A stretch of 21,321 nucleotides of DNA from the IMG/VR virus record IMGVR_UViG_3300009449_000042, positions 1 to 21,321 of that record. One strand, written 5' to 3'. Source of the DNA: a virus. The notes under the pieces were generated by a model. It ran no database searches and was not told the origin of the DNA. It saw nothing but the letters and a program-made list of their open reading frames with translations. The translations under genes and the position numbers were made by a program. The first letter of the stretch is position 1; every line of letters starts with the position of its first letter. Shown in pieces: positions 6,108-12,911 of the stretch.

Positions 6108-8360
6108 GTGCGAGTAACCATCGACTTCGAGACCCGTTCCGCATACGACATCAAGTACGGCGCGTACCGATACGCCCAGGACCCGAGCACTGAGATCATG
6201 TGTTTAGCCATCCTATTCGACGGAGAAACTGCGGCGGTTCTCTGGCACCCAGCATATCCGTCCCTTGGGCGTGAAGAGCAGGGTCGCGAACACCTCGAAC
6301 GACTCTTCGGCTACGTCAAGGACGGCTGCGAGATCGAGGCGCACAACTCACAGTTCGAGCGAGCCATCTGGCAGTTCGTCGGCGTAGCCCGCCTCGCTTG
6401 GCCCGCAGTCCACCCTAACCAGTGGCGCTGCTCCTCGGCCCTGGCCGCTACGTTTTCCCTCCCACGGTCGCTTGACGGCGCCTCGCAGGCCCTTGGTTTG
6501 GTTCAAGAGAAGGACAAGCTGGGCCACAAAACGATGATGCGGCTCTGCAAGCCCCGCGCTGCACTCAAGGCTGACCTTGAGCTTGTAGCCGAGCACGCGC
6601 TTGACGATAAGAGGCGCTGGAAGGAAATCGTAAAGCCGAAGAACGTATTTGTGCTGAAAGAGCTTTACGATCACGTACCGGCCGTCCGGGAGTTGAGCCA
6701 CTGGAAGGAGACCGACGAAGACCTCGATGTACTCTTCGATTACTGCAAGCAGGACGTTGTGGTCGAACACGGCATCTCCAAGCGTCTTGGTTACCACCTT
6801 CCCGAGAAGGAACTCAAGGTCTGGCAGCTCGACCAGAAGATGAATACTACCGGCATCCAGATCGACATGGATATGGTTGCTGCGGCTCTCAAGATTGCGG
6901 ATGAATGCAAGGAGCTTGCGGACGCCCGGATCTCGGAACTTACGGACGGCGCGGTCAAGACGGTCGGCCAGCGGCAGGCGTTCATGGATTACATCAATGG
7001 CGAACCCGGAGACGGATTCCTGCCCAACACACAGAAGGCCACGATTGAGGACGCCCTCAAGCATCCGAAGCTGTGGTCGAGCGATGCGCTCGAAGCCCTT
7101 CAACTGCGACAGTCGCAGGCGAAGACCTCGATCAAGAAGTACGTCAGCATGTACAACGTGGTGGGGCCGGACGGTCGCGCTCGTGGACTCCTTGCCTACC
7201 ACGGAGCGGACACAGGACGATGGGCTGGAAGGCTCTTGCAACCGCAGAACTTCCCGCGCGGCTCCGTCAAGGAAGATATCGACGTCCTGTGTGACGCGGT
7301 TCTTACAGGAGACCGCGAGTACCTCGACGTCATGTACGGAGACCCTATGGAAGTTATGTCGTCCGCTTTACGCGGCGCGATGACCAGCAAGGAAGGCTAC
7401 GATCTGATCTGCGCTGACTACTCGTCGATAGAGGCGCGTGGTATCTTCTGGTTGGTTGGGGATGAAGCGGCGCTAGAGACGTTTCGTCAAGGTCGGGACA
7501 TCTATATGGCCACTGCCGCTGAGATTTACGGCGTGGAGTATGGAGACGTTACGAAGGACCAACGCCAGATGGGCAAGCAGGCCGTTCTCGGTCTTGGTTA
7601 CCAGATGGGCTACGCGAAGTTCGCGGAGACCTGCCAAGGCTACGGCATGGACGTCTCAGAAGAGATGGCCAAGCAGGTCGTCGAGACCTACCGCTCGACA
7701 TACAGCAAGATCAAGTCGTTCTGGCGAGAGATTGAGGATGCAGCGAAGGAAGCGGTTGGTCGCAGTTCGGGTCACCCGGTACTCCTTGGAAAACTCAAGC
7801 TCTACACGAAGGACGAGTTTCTGCACATCGAGCTTCCGTCTGGTCGGTGCCTTCGCTACTACCAGCCGCGTGTCTCTCATGTTCCGAGTCGCTTCAACGA
7901 CTGGATCGAAGTGTTCCCCCGGAAGCAGGGCGAGAACCCGGCGGAATACGAGGAGCGGCAGAACACGATCCAAGCGCAGGCTGCACTGCTTACACTTCGA
8001 GACTTTTGTGAGCGATTAGGCGTCAGCCCATCGCTCATCAGGGTGGACACCAAGTTGACCTTTATGGGGCAGAACTCAATGACTCGGAAGTACACTCGTC
8101 AGAACACCTACGGTGGCAAGCTGACAGAGAACGTCGTCCAGGCCTTGAGTCGAGACATGATGGCGGAAGCGATGCTGTCGGTTGACGCTGGCGGGCTGTA
8201 CGTTCCGCTGCTAACGGTTCACGATGAGATCGTGGCCGAGGTCCCTGAAGGTCGGGGATCTGTTAAAGAGTTTGAGGACCTCATATCCATTCTACCGGAA
8301 TGGGCAGAAGGGTTCCCGTTGGCTGCCGAAGGGTGGCGAGGCAAACGGTACCGGAAGTAG
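6108..8360 (+). CDS. polA: Family A DNA polymerase with 3'-5' exonuclease
   Basis: Replicative phage DNA polymerase. The GTG at 6108 is preferred because AAGGAG (6097-6102) lies 5 nt upstream and the exonuclease strand begins at once; the in-frame GTG at 6090 lacks such a site. The DnaQ-like exonuclease comes first: Asp6/Glu8 (IDFETR), HNSQFE (79-84) and Tyr212-x3-Asp216 (YCKQD). The polymerase follows: motif A DYSSIE (437-442), motif B Arg486-x3-Lys490 with GLGYQMG (495-501), and motif C HDE (705-707). No 5' nuclease domain is present. The residue equivalent to E. coli Pol I Phe762 is Leu494. The block TYGGKLTENVVQALSRD near the C-terminus is typical of the phage PolA group that travels with DUF2800/DUF2815. 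All expected catalytic residues are intact over 750 aa. Confidence 0.95.
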   Translation: MRVTIDFETRSAYDIKYGAYRYAQDPSTEIMCLAILFDGETAAVLWHPAYPSLGREEQGREHLERLFGYVKDGCEIEAHNSQFERAIWQFVGVARLAWPAVHPNQWRCSSALAATFSLPRSLDGASQALGLVQEKDKLGHKTMMRLCKPRAALKADLELVAEHALDDKRRWKEIVKPKNVFVLKELYDHVPAVRELSHWKETDEDLDVLFDYCKQDVVVEHGISKRLGYHLPEKELKVWQLDQKMNTTGIQIDMDMVAAALKIADECKELADARISELTDGAVKTVGQRQAFMDYINGEPGDGFLPNTQKATIEDALKHPKLWSSDALEALQLRQSQAKTSIKKYVSMYNVVGPDGRARGLLAYHGADTGRWAGRLLQPQNFPRGSVKEDIDVLCDAVLTGDREYLDVMYGDPMEVMSSALRGAMTSKEGYDLICADYSSIEARGIFWLVGDEAALETFRQGRDIYMATAAEIYGVEYGDVTKDQRQMGKQAVLGLGYQMGYAKFAETCQGYGMDVSEEMAKQVVETYRSTYSKIKSFWREIEDAAKEAVGRSSGHPVLLGKLKLYTKDEFLHIELPSGRCLRYYQPRVSHVPSRFNDWIEVFPRKQGENPAEYEERQNTIQAQAALLTLRDFCERLGVSPSLIRVDTKLTFMGQNSMTRKYTRQNTYGGKLTENVVQALSRDMMAEAMLSVDAGGLYVPLLTVHDEIVAEVPEGRGSVKEFEDLISILPEWAEGFPLAAEGWRGKRYRK

Positions 8361-8369
8361 GAGGGGAAA

Positions 8370-8687
8370 ATGCTAACAACAATGCTCTGGATTGCCGTCG
8401 GTACTTTTTGTATCGTCCGCATCGAAACTTTCTCCCGTACACAGGACACGTTCCTGTTGTACGGGATGCACGGGTTGCCATACCTGATCGTGGCACAGTT
8501 TTGCTTATATACTGTGTTCAACAAGGCGCCCAACGTAATGGCCGCATGGATATCGTGGACTATCACGATGTCCGTTTTGCGAGTCCTTAACTCACACTAC
8601 GTACTCAACGAGGGCCTGGACCTTCGTTGGGCGGTTGCAGGGGTCTCGCTGATGGTCGGCGCCTCACTCTGCATCAAACAGGCGTAA
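8370..8687 (+). CDS. small multi-pass membrane protein, 105 aa
   Basis: Unrecognised inner-membrane protein with AGGAGGGG directly upstream of ATG 8370. Hydrophobic stretches at residues about 3-17, 34-50, 55-71 and 86-102 suggest three or four membrane spans with very short loops. No lipobox, signal-peptidase site or catalytic motif is visible. It lies 9 nt after the polymerase stop and 10 nt before the next gene, inside the replication operon. Such a small polytopic protein could anchor the replication apparatus at the membrane or act as a holin or superinfection factor. None of these roles is supported by a motif. Confidence 0.75.
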   Translation: MLTTMLWIAVGTFCIVRIETFSRTQDTFLLYGMHGLPYLIVAQFCLYTVFNKAPNVMAAWISWTITMSVLRVLNSHYVLNEGLDLRWAVAGVSLMVGASLCIKQA

Positions 8688-8697
8688 GGAGAATCAA

Positions 8698-8991
8698 ATG
8701 GACACTTCTAAGGACGCAGCAATCGAGATCATCGGTGGTCAACTTGACAACTTCCGGGAGGCGCTGTTCTCATTCTCTAGCGCCGACGCCCTATGTCTGG
8801 AGGACGTAGAGAATTTTATGCACGCCAAACGGTTTTTCTTCCGAGAGGCGAGCGGGTTTCCCGAACTTGCTGACATGGCCCAGTTGTCAGTATCCGCCGT
8901 CCGCGATCAGCTCCGAAAGGAAGAGACCCTCTGTCTCGAAGAGGCTGGGCTTGGCGAAGTAAACTTTGCGAAGATACTGCGCGGTGAGTAG
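8698..8991 (+). CDS. hypothetical protein, 97 aa
   Basis: Soluble, predicted mostly helical protein of unknown family, with AAGGAG 6 nt before ATG 8698. Acidic and aromatic residues are mixed in the middle (EDVENFMHAKRFFFREASGF). A segment around residues 55-75 (ELADMAQLSVSAVRDQLRKE) could form a helix-turn-helix, with SVSAVRDQL as a recognition-like helix, but the match is weak and there is no supporting domain. It sits between the membrane protein and the VRR-NUC nuclease, and its stop overlaps the nuclease start by 8 bases. A small replication accessory or DNA-binding role is possible. Confidence 0.7.
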   Translation: MDTSKDAAIEIIGGQLDNFREALFSFSSADALCLEDVENFMHAKRFFFREASGFPELADMAQLSVSAVRDQLRKEETLCLEEAGLGEVNFAKILRGE

Positions 8992-9280
8992 GTCAGAGAA
9001 AGCGCTGGAGCGATGGACTGTCAGGCAAGCAAAGCAAAGAGGGATCTACGTAGTGAAACTTGCGCTGCTGCAAGGCGGCGGGTGGCCGGACCTCACGATG
9101 TTCAAAAGTGGTCGAGCGGCTTTCTTGGAATTAAAGAAGGATGAAGCCTCGCGATTCCAACCTCTTCAGGAATTCTATCTGGAGGGACTAGCTAAGCTAG
9201 GCTTCCTCACGGGGGTCGCTTGGAACAAAGAACAGGTCGAGGATTTCCTCGATGAATTTGAAGGAGAACCAGATGGGTAA
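8984..9280 (+). CDS. VRR-NUC domain nuclease
   Basis: Stand-alone VRR-NUC protein of the PD-(D/E)XK superfamily. These phage forms are thought to cut branched DNA such as Holliday junctions, as does the related domain in FAN1. GTG 8984 overlaps the upstream stop (GTGAGTAG) and gives the natural N-terminus MSRSEKALERW; a TTG at 8966 would add six residues. The motifs follow family order over 98 aa: Gly33-Trp-Pro-Asp36, Glu49-Leu-Lys51, and Gln59/Gln62 in the helix after the core. The last 29 bases overlap the sequence before the helicase start. A VRR-NUC gene beside an SNF2 helicase gene is a common phage pairing and suggests they act together on replication intermediates. Confidence 0.88.
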   Translation: MSRSEKALERWTVRQAKQRGIYVVKLALLQGGGWPDLTMFKSGRAAFLELKKDEASRFQPLQEFYLEGLAKLGFLTGVAWNKEQVEDFLDEFEGEPDG

Positions 9281-10706
9281 GAATCTACCAAAGTTCGCCC
9301 CCCACGCCTACCAGGAGTTGGCAATCCAAGATATGGAAGAGAAGGGCATTATGGCGCTGCTACTCGATCCGGGCCTCGGTAAGACATCCATCGTACTGGA
9401 ATACTTCCGTCGGCAGTATGACTGCCTTGCGGCCACACGGATGCTAGTCGTGGCCCCACTGCGAACCTGTTGGGGTGTTTGGCCCTTGGAAGTCCAGAAG
9501 TGGAAAGGCTTCAAGGACTTCAAAGTCCATGTGGCGCACGGCAAGAAGGGCAAAGAGGTATCGCTCTGCAACGAGGCGGACATAACAGTTATCAACCCAG
9601 AAGGTTTGGGTTGGCTCGAAAGCCAGATGGAGTCCGGCGCTATTGAACGGTTCGACGCCCTCGCAGTCGATGAGTCTACAATTTTCAAAAGCTACTCCTC
9701 GAAGAGAACCAGGACACTATTCAAAATCGCGCACAAACACCAGGGTGGTATACCAAATCGGTTCATCCTGACTGGTACGCCAGCTCCAAACGGATGCGAA
9801 GACCTGTTCGGGCAGTTCGCGATTTTGGACCCGGATATTCTGGGCAAGACGCTGACTGCGTTCAGGTCGGACTTCAAGTTTCAGGCGTCAAAGCGGCCTT
9901 GGGGAATGGTCTGGGCACCCAGCGTACATAGCCCCGGCCTGATCCAGGACGCGATCAAGCCTCACTCTGTGCGGTTAGAAGCTACGGACTACCTAGACAT
10001 GCCGGACTTGATTAGAGTCCAGCGAGAGGTTACCCTACCTCCGGCTGCGATGGACCTCTACAAGCAGTTGCGGTCCGAGATGCTGGTCAATCTCAGTCCC
10101 AACGCTACGGTGGTGGCGGTCAATCCTGCGGTTCTGTCAGCTAAGTGTCGTCAGGTCGCCAACGGTGCAGTCTACATCACGGACGATGGGCTGGCTGGCA
10201 CGGAAACAGACCGCCGCATCGAGTACGTACATCAAGCCAAGGTTAAGGAACTGGCGCAGCTCTTCGATGAACTAGGCCAGAAGCCGCTGCTCGTCGCCTA
10301 TGAGTTTCGCCACGACCTCAAGCAGGTCCGCAAGCATATGAAGACGGCATATAAGCTAGACGTGCCGTACATTGGATCAGGGTCCGCACCGGACGATACA
10401 GCGGCGGCAATCGAGAGTTGGAACGCGGGTGATCTGCCTATGCTTCTGGTCAATCCAGCAGCAGCAGCGCATGGCCTCAACCTTCAGACCGGCGGCCACC
10501 ACCTGTGCTGGTATGGGCTTACTTGGAACTTGGAGTACTACCAACAACTGAACGCGCGGTTGTGGCGGCAGGGTCAGCGGGAAGCGGTGATTGTCCACCA
10601 CTTGCTCGCCAAAGACACGGTGGATTCCGTGGTCTGGGATGCCATCCAGATGAAGGATGCAACCCAGCGTGACCTGCTGCTGGGCTTGAAACGACTGAGA
10701 TGGTAA
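9273..10706 (+). CDS. SNF2-type superfamily 2 helicase
   Basis: ATP-dependent DNA translocase/helicase of the phage SNF2 family. ATG 9273 has AAGGAG (9261-9266) 6 nt upstream; the in-frame ATG at 9252 lacks as good a site. Motif I is DPGLGKT (32-38). Motif II is DEST (133-136), not the usual DEAH. Motif III is LTGTP (166-170). The helicase C half carries PAAAAHGLNLQ and the motif VI arginine cluster ARLWRQGQ (428-435) with Arg429 and Arg432. The 477-aa length is that of the minimal phage form, with no accessory domains. It overlaps the VRR-NUC gene and ends the first plus-strand block before an 83-nt intergenic region. The likely role is remodelling replication forks or branched DNA. Confidence 0.9.
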   Translation: MGKNLPKFAPHAYQELAIQDMEEKGIMALLLDPGLGKTSIVLEYFRRQYDCLAATRMLVVAPLRTCWGVWPLEVQKWKGFKDFKVHVAHGKKGKEVSLCNEADITVINPEGLGWLESQMESGAIERFDALAVDESTIFKSYSSKRTRTLFKIAHKHQGGIPNRFILTGTPAPNGCEDLFGQFAILDPDILGKTLTAFRSDFKFQASKRPWGMVWAPSVHSPGLIQDAIKPHSVRLEATDYLDMPDLIRVQREVTLPPAAMDLYKQLRSEMLVNLSPNATVVAVNPAVLSAKCRQVANGAVYITDDGLAGTETDRRIEYVHQAKVKELAQLFDELGQKPLLVAYEFRHDLKQVRKHMKTAYKLDVPYIGSGSAPDDTAAAIESWNAGDLPMLLVNPAAAAHGLNLQTGGHHLCWYGLTWNLEYYQQLNARLWRQGQREAVIVHHLLAKDTVDSVVWDAIQMKDATQRDLLLGLKRLRW

Positions 10707-10710
10707 TTAA

Positions 10711-10772
10711 GTTGCCCTGTGGCACTAAGTGTACTCCGTGTAGCGGAGATACTAAAGGGTATGCAGGGTAAC
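10711..10772 (+). promoter_or_regulatory. Structured leader before the metalloprotease-like gene
   Basis: GTTGCCCTG (10711-10719) pairs with CAGGGTAAC (10764-10772) over 9 positions with one G-T wobble. Inside it, CTCCG (10734-10738) pairs with CGGAG (10744-10748) around TGTAG. This nested fold encloses the second copy of the repeated element. Neither stem is followed by a T-tract, so simple termination is unlikely. The ribosome site GAGGAG (10779-10784) follows closely, so folding could affect translation. Confidence 0.45.
10722..10756 (+). repeat. Repeated 35-nt intergenic element, copy 2
   Basis: GCACTAAGT (10722-10730), 12 nt, GCGGAGATACTAAA (10743-10756). The flanking blocks match copy 1 at 5352-5386 base for base with identical spacing, while the 12-nt middles differ (GTACTCCGTGTA here, AAACGGTGCGGA there). 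CGGAG closes a small hairpin with CTCCG in the spacer. It ends 33 nt upstream of ATG 10790. Confidence 0.7.
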
Positions 10773-10789
10773 CACTACGAGGAGATAAT

Positions 10790-11272
10790 ATGACAGATGA
10801 CGAGAAGGAAAAATATTTTACCGCGCAGGGCGAGAGCTACGCGGAGCTACACCCCTTCAGCTTCGCCAACTTCGACGTGACAATCGAGCCACTAGAGAAA
10901 GAGCATGGCAGGTTCGACGTGGCGATGTGGGAGGACGAGGACGGGGAGCTTCACGAGTGGGGCACAATCTACCTCGACACCTACGAAGGCGTCCCCCGAG
11001 AGGACCTGATCACTCTACTTCAGTCAGAGATATTCGTCCACGAGTTGGCCCACGCCTCACAGCACCGTACCATAGAGTATGAACGGGAGCGCGAGCAGGA
11101 CCATGACGCGGAGTTCGGAATCAAGTATGCTATGGCGTACAACGATGTGATCCGTGGCGAGCGAAAGTGGACCAAGGAAGAGGCTTTTGAATACCTGGGG
11201 CTCACGCCTGAGAAACATGAAGAACTCATCAGCTCGCTGGCGGCAACTCTGGAGGTTAAGGACGATGAGTAG
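10790..11272 (+). CDS. HExxH metalloprotease-like protein, 160 aa
   Basis: Probable zinc-dependent peptidase or a derived relative. His84-Glu85-x-x-His88 (FVHELAHASQH) is followed by His105 (DHDAEFG) 16 residues after the second His. This spacing and the HxxEF-like third-ligand region recall SprT/Wss1-type minigluzincins, though family membership cannot be settled by eye. The N-terminal 75 residues are acidic and include short strands (FDVTIEPLEKE, FDVAMWEDEDGE). The C-terminus is helical and acidic. There is no signal peptide, so it acts in the cytoplasm. ATG 10790 has GAGGAG 5 nt upstream. The gene starts a new block after the repeated element and overlaps the dNMP kinase gene. Possible roles are processing DNA-protein crosslinks or cleaving a host protein; both are inference. 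Confidence 0.72.
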   Translation: MTDDEKEKYFTAQGESYAELHPFSFANFDVTIEPLEKEHGRFDVAMWEDEDGELHEWGTIYLDTYEGVPREDLITLLQSEIFVHELAHASQHRTIEYEREREQDHDAEFGIKYAMAYNDVIRGERKWTKEEAFEYLGLTPEKHEELISSLAATLEVKDDE

Positions 11273-11879
11273 TTCCAACGCAATTATATTCATCGGCGCT
11301 GCCGGTGCCGGGAAGGACACTGCGGCAGCAGCGGTCTTGGAAGCCGTTCCAGGATCTCGCAACCTGAAGTTCGCTGAGGCCCTAAAGGACGTCTGCGCTC
11401 GCGTCTACGGATGGGACCGAGAACGCCTCGACTCCGACTTGGACTACAAGGAGTCCCCCGCGTACTACGCGAGCGGCAGGCCTTGTGTAGTATCCGGCCG
11501 TGGCGAAGTCCAGACCCGCCGTCAGCTCCTCCAACATATTGGGACGGATCTGTTCCGGGGCATGAATGAGGACGTTTGGTTGAACGCGGCATTGGAAGAG
11601 GTCCACAACTCCCCGACGTGCCCGCTGTGGGTCGCCACGGACACGCGGTTCGACAACGAGGTGCAGTTTATCAGGGAGCAGTTTGACCGCACGTACGTCG
11701 TACGGGTGGTACGCGAAGGCGCCAAGACAGGCACGGACGCCTCCCGGCACGCTTCGGAGCAGGGCCATGCGAAGATCAAAGCGGACCTAGAAATCCGAGT
11801 AGGGGACGGGCGGGTCCACCAGCTTCAGGTCCAGGCACTCGACATCGCCTTGAAGTTTATCGGATGGCGGTCGGCATGA
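11265..11879 (+). CDS. deoxynucleoside monophosphate kinase
   Basis: Phosphorylates dNMPs to dNDPs, as T4 gene 1 kinase does, and so works with the reductase to feed the polymerase. ATG 11265 overlaps the upstream stop and has GGAGG at 11251-11255. An upstream in-frame ATG at 11154 would lie inside the metalloprotease gene and is unlikely. The P-loop GAAGAGKDT is at residues 11-19. The KFAEALKDVCARVYGWD segment (35-51), RRQLLQHIGTDLFR (85-98) and the TDTRFDNEV motif (125-133) are typical of the phage dNMP kinase family. At 204 aa it is a normal length for the smaller members. It carries no membrane or secretion signal. Confidence 0.9.
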   Translation: MSSSNAIIFIGAAGAGKDTAAAAVLEAVPGSRNLKFAEALKDVCARVYGWDRERLDSDLDYKESPAYYASGRPCVVSGRGEVQTRRQLLQHIGTDLFRGMNEDVWLNAALEEVHNSPTCPLWVATDTRFDNEVQFIREQFDRTYVVRVVREGAKTGTDASRHASEQGHAKIKADLEIRVGDGRVHQLQVQALDIALKFIGWRSA

Positions 11880-11953
11880 ATAATTGCCCCCGGTTCGCAA
11901 TCCTCTGGCGCGTGGCACTAGTCACCGCCTTTTTCCTATACATACTCAAGTAG
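11876..11953 (+). CDS. 25-residue putative membrane peptide
   Basis: A very short reading frame whose ATG overlaps the kinase stop (ATGA at 11876-11879), a common sign of translational coupling. The peptide has a short polar N-terminus (MNNCPRFAI) and one hydrophobic stretch (LWRVALVTAFFLYIL) ending in Lys, so it would sit as a single span. Its TAG stop leads into the next gene's ribosome site. It has no strong ribosome site of its own and could be chance. Size and hydrophobicity resemble small phage membrane peptides, but there is no recognisable family. Confidence 0.4.
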   Translation: MNNCPRFAILWRVALVTAFFLYILK

Positions 11954-11962
11954 GAGGACACC

Positions 11963-12175
11963 ATGAGAGTAACGACAGACCGAACGGAAGCCGTGGGCTT
12001 CCACTTTGAGCACTCCGCGAAGCTGCTCGCGCAACACGGGACACTCTGGGACCTTGAATGTGAAGGGTTTCACGAGGGGTTCCAGGCGAGAGCCGTGCCC
12101 CTGGACGGGCTCTGGAGCGTCAAGATCCTCGACGCCTATCTTAGGGAGGTGGGATTCCTATGTATGCCCGACTAG
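11963..12175 (+). CDS. hypothetical protein, 70 aa
   Basis: Small soluble protein of unknown family. TAGGAGG (11951-11957) lies 5 nt before ATG 11963, so translation is well supported. It is rich in His, Glu and aromatic residues (FHFEHSAKLLAQHGTLWDLE) and ends with a mixed alpha/beta pattern (LWSVKILDAYLREVGFLC). There is no membrane segment or known motif. Its last 16 bases overlap the start of the lipoprotein gene. The position between the kinase and small envelope proteins gives no firm clue to its job. Confidence 0.65.
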   Translation: MRVTTDRTEAVGFHFEHSAKLLAQHGTLWDLECEGFHEGFQARAVPLDGLWSVKILDAYLREVGFLCMPD

Positions 12176-12357
12176 CCATCCTTGCTTTAACCCTGCTCAG
12201 CCTGACCGGATGTGCGACCGCGAAGATGGCGCACGACGACATAAAGACGTATGTCCGGCACGTCAATGACGCCTATGATTGCATCGGAATTGAGATCCGT
12301 GGGAAGTCCGCGATCTGCATCGGTGACATCTACCTCGCGGTACAGATCCGGTACTAG
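12160..12357 (+). CDS. small phage lipoprotein, 65 aa
   Basis: Predicted lipoprotein: a short basic N-terminus (MYAR), a hydrophobic core (LAILALTLLSL) and the lipobox LTGC with Cys18 as the lipidated residue. The mature part is about 48 residues with two further cysteines (YDCIGIEIRGKSAIC) that could form a disulfide in the periplasm. AGGGAGGT lies 9 nt before ATG 12160. It could be an outer spanin (Rz1-like), but it lacks the Pro-rich character of many spanins, and its candidate partner is on the other strand. It could also be a superinfection-exclusion lipoprotein. Envelope targeting is well supported; function is not. Confidence 0.72.
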   Translation: MYARLAILALTLLSLTGCATAKMAHDDIKTYVRHVNDAYDCIGIEIRGKSAICIGDIYLAVQIRY

Positions 12358-12366
12358 GAGAGCTAT

Positions 12367-12825
12367 ATGCCAATATACGAGTTCCACCAGCCCAGCCTAC
12401 CGGGAGCGCCAGAGCTAGACCCCCGTCACTGGGAGTTCCAGATGCTACCGCCGGACATCGAAGGCTACCCTGGGGAGCCGGTACCCCTCAGCACCGTAGG
12501 GGAGCCGGTTTACTTCAGATGTGACCCTACGTTCCTGCGGCACCAATGTGACACCAAATGGGCCCTACTCTGGGACCCCCTTCGAGGCGGGTCGCCTACA
12601 CAGGAGGACGTTGAGGCTTGCATCCAAGCTAATCTCGATCAGTGTGTAAACATCCTAACCGAGGATCTGCCTTTCGCGGATGGCTGGGTCCAGGTCCAGG
12701 CTTGCGGTGAGAGCGCGTTCTGCTCTGGCTGGAGTGAGCCGCTCGTAGTTCCGTCGTTGCCCTTCGGGACGTCCCTACTAGTGGGCGCGATGGTCATGGC
12801 ACTCCTCTTCCGAAACAGAAGCTAA
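12367..12825 (+). CDS. Cys-rich protein with C-terminal membrane anchor, 152 aa
   Basis: Unknown protein with six cysteines in three pairs (FRCDPTFLRHQC, EACIQANLDQC, QACGESAFC), suggesting disulfides. The segment WVQVQACGESAFCSGWSEP resembles the closing strands of a fibronectin type III or similar Ig-like domain. The C-terminus has a short Pro-containing stretch, a hydrophobic helix (LLVGAMVMALLF) and basic RNR, a tripartite anchor like those of sorted surface proteins. No N-terminal signal peptide is seen, so how the Cys-rich part would reach an oxidising compartment is unclear. AGGAGAG lies just before ATG 12367, overlapping the lipoprotein stop. It is the last plus-strand gene before the terminator pair. 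Confidence 0.72.
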   Translation: MPIYEFHQPSLPGAPELDPRHWEFQMLPPDIEGYPGEPVPLSTVGEPVYFRCDPTFLRHQCDTKWALLWDPLRGGSPTQEDVEACIQANLDQCVNILTEDLPFADGWVQVQACGESAFCSGWSEPLVVPSLPFGTSLLVGAMVMALLFRNRS

Positions 12826-12830
12826 AACGC

Positions 12831-12864
12831 AAAAAAGCGGGGAGGGGCAATTGCCCCTCCCCGC
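12831..12864 (-). terminator. Perfect 28-bp palindrome, terminator for the late (minus-strand) operon
   Basis: GCGGGGAGGGGCAA (12837-12850) and its exact complement (12851-12864) form a perfect palindrome with no spacer, so the hairpin tip must open. Six A residues at 12831-12836 become T6 after the hairpin on the minus strand. It lies 48 nt past the last minus-strand stop. Confidence 0.82.
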
Positions 12865-12867
12865 AGA

Positions 12868-12908
12868 CTGTTCCCGCCCAAACCCCCGAATGGGGGGGAC
12901 AGCTTTTT
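12868..12908 (+). terminator. Terminator for the plus-strand operon
   Basis: CTGTTCCC (12868-12875) pairs with GGGGACAG (12895-12902) with one G-T wobble, followed by C and T5 (12904-12908). A competing inner hairpin CCCCC-GAAT-GGGGG (12883-12896) uses part of the same arm. The T-tract lies beside the last minus-strand stop. With the palindrome at 12837-12864 it forms a convergent pair. Confidence 0.6.
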
Positions 12909-12911
12909 CGC

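Noticed and set aside
6348-7241. Long minus-strand open frame (297 codons) opposite the polymerase gene
   Set aside because: It mirrors the codon structure of a complete, motif-bearing polymerase on the plus strand and has no recognisable domain.
11154-11264. Upstream ATG for the dNMP kinase
   Set aside because: It would place 37 Arg/Trp-rich residues from inside the metalloprotease gene ahead of the P-loop strand.
12472-12512. Short direct repeat GGGGAGCCGGT
   Set aside because: It lies in coding sequence and encodes a repeated GEPV; two short copies do not make a functional repeat.
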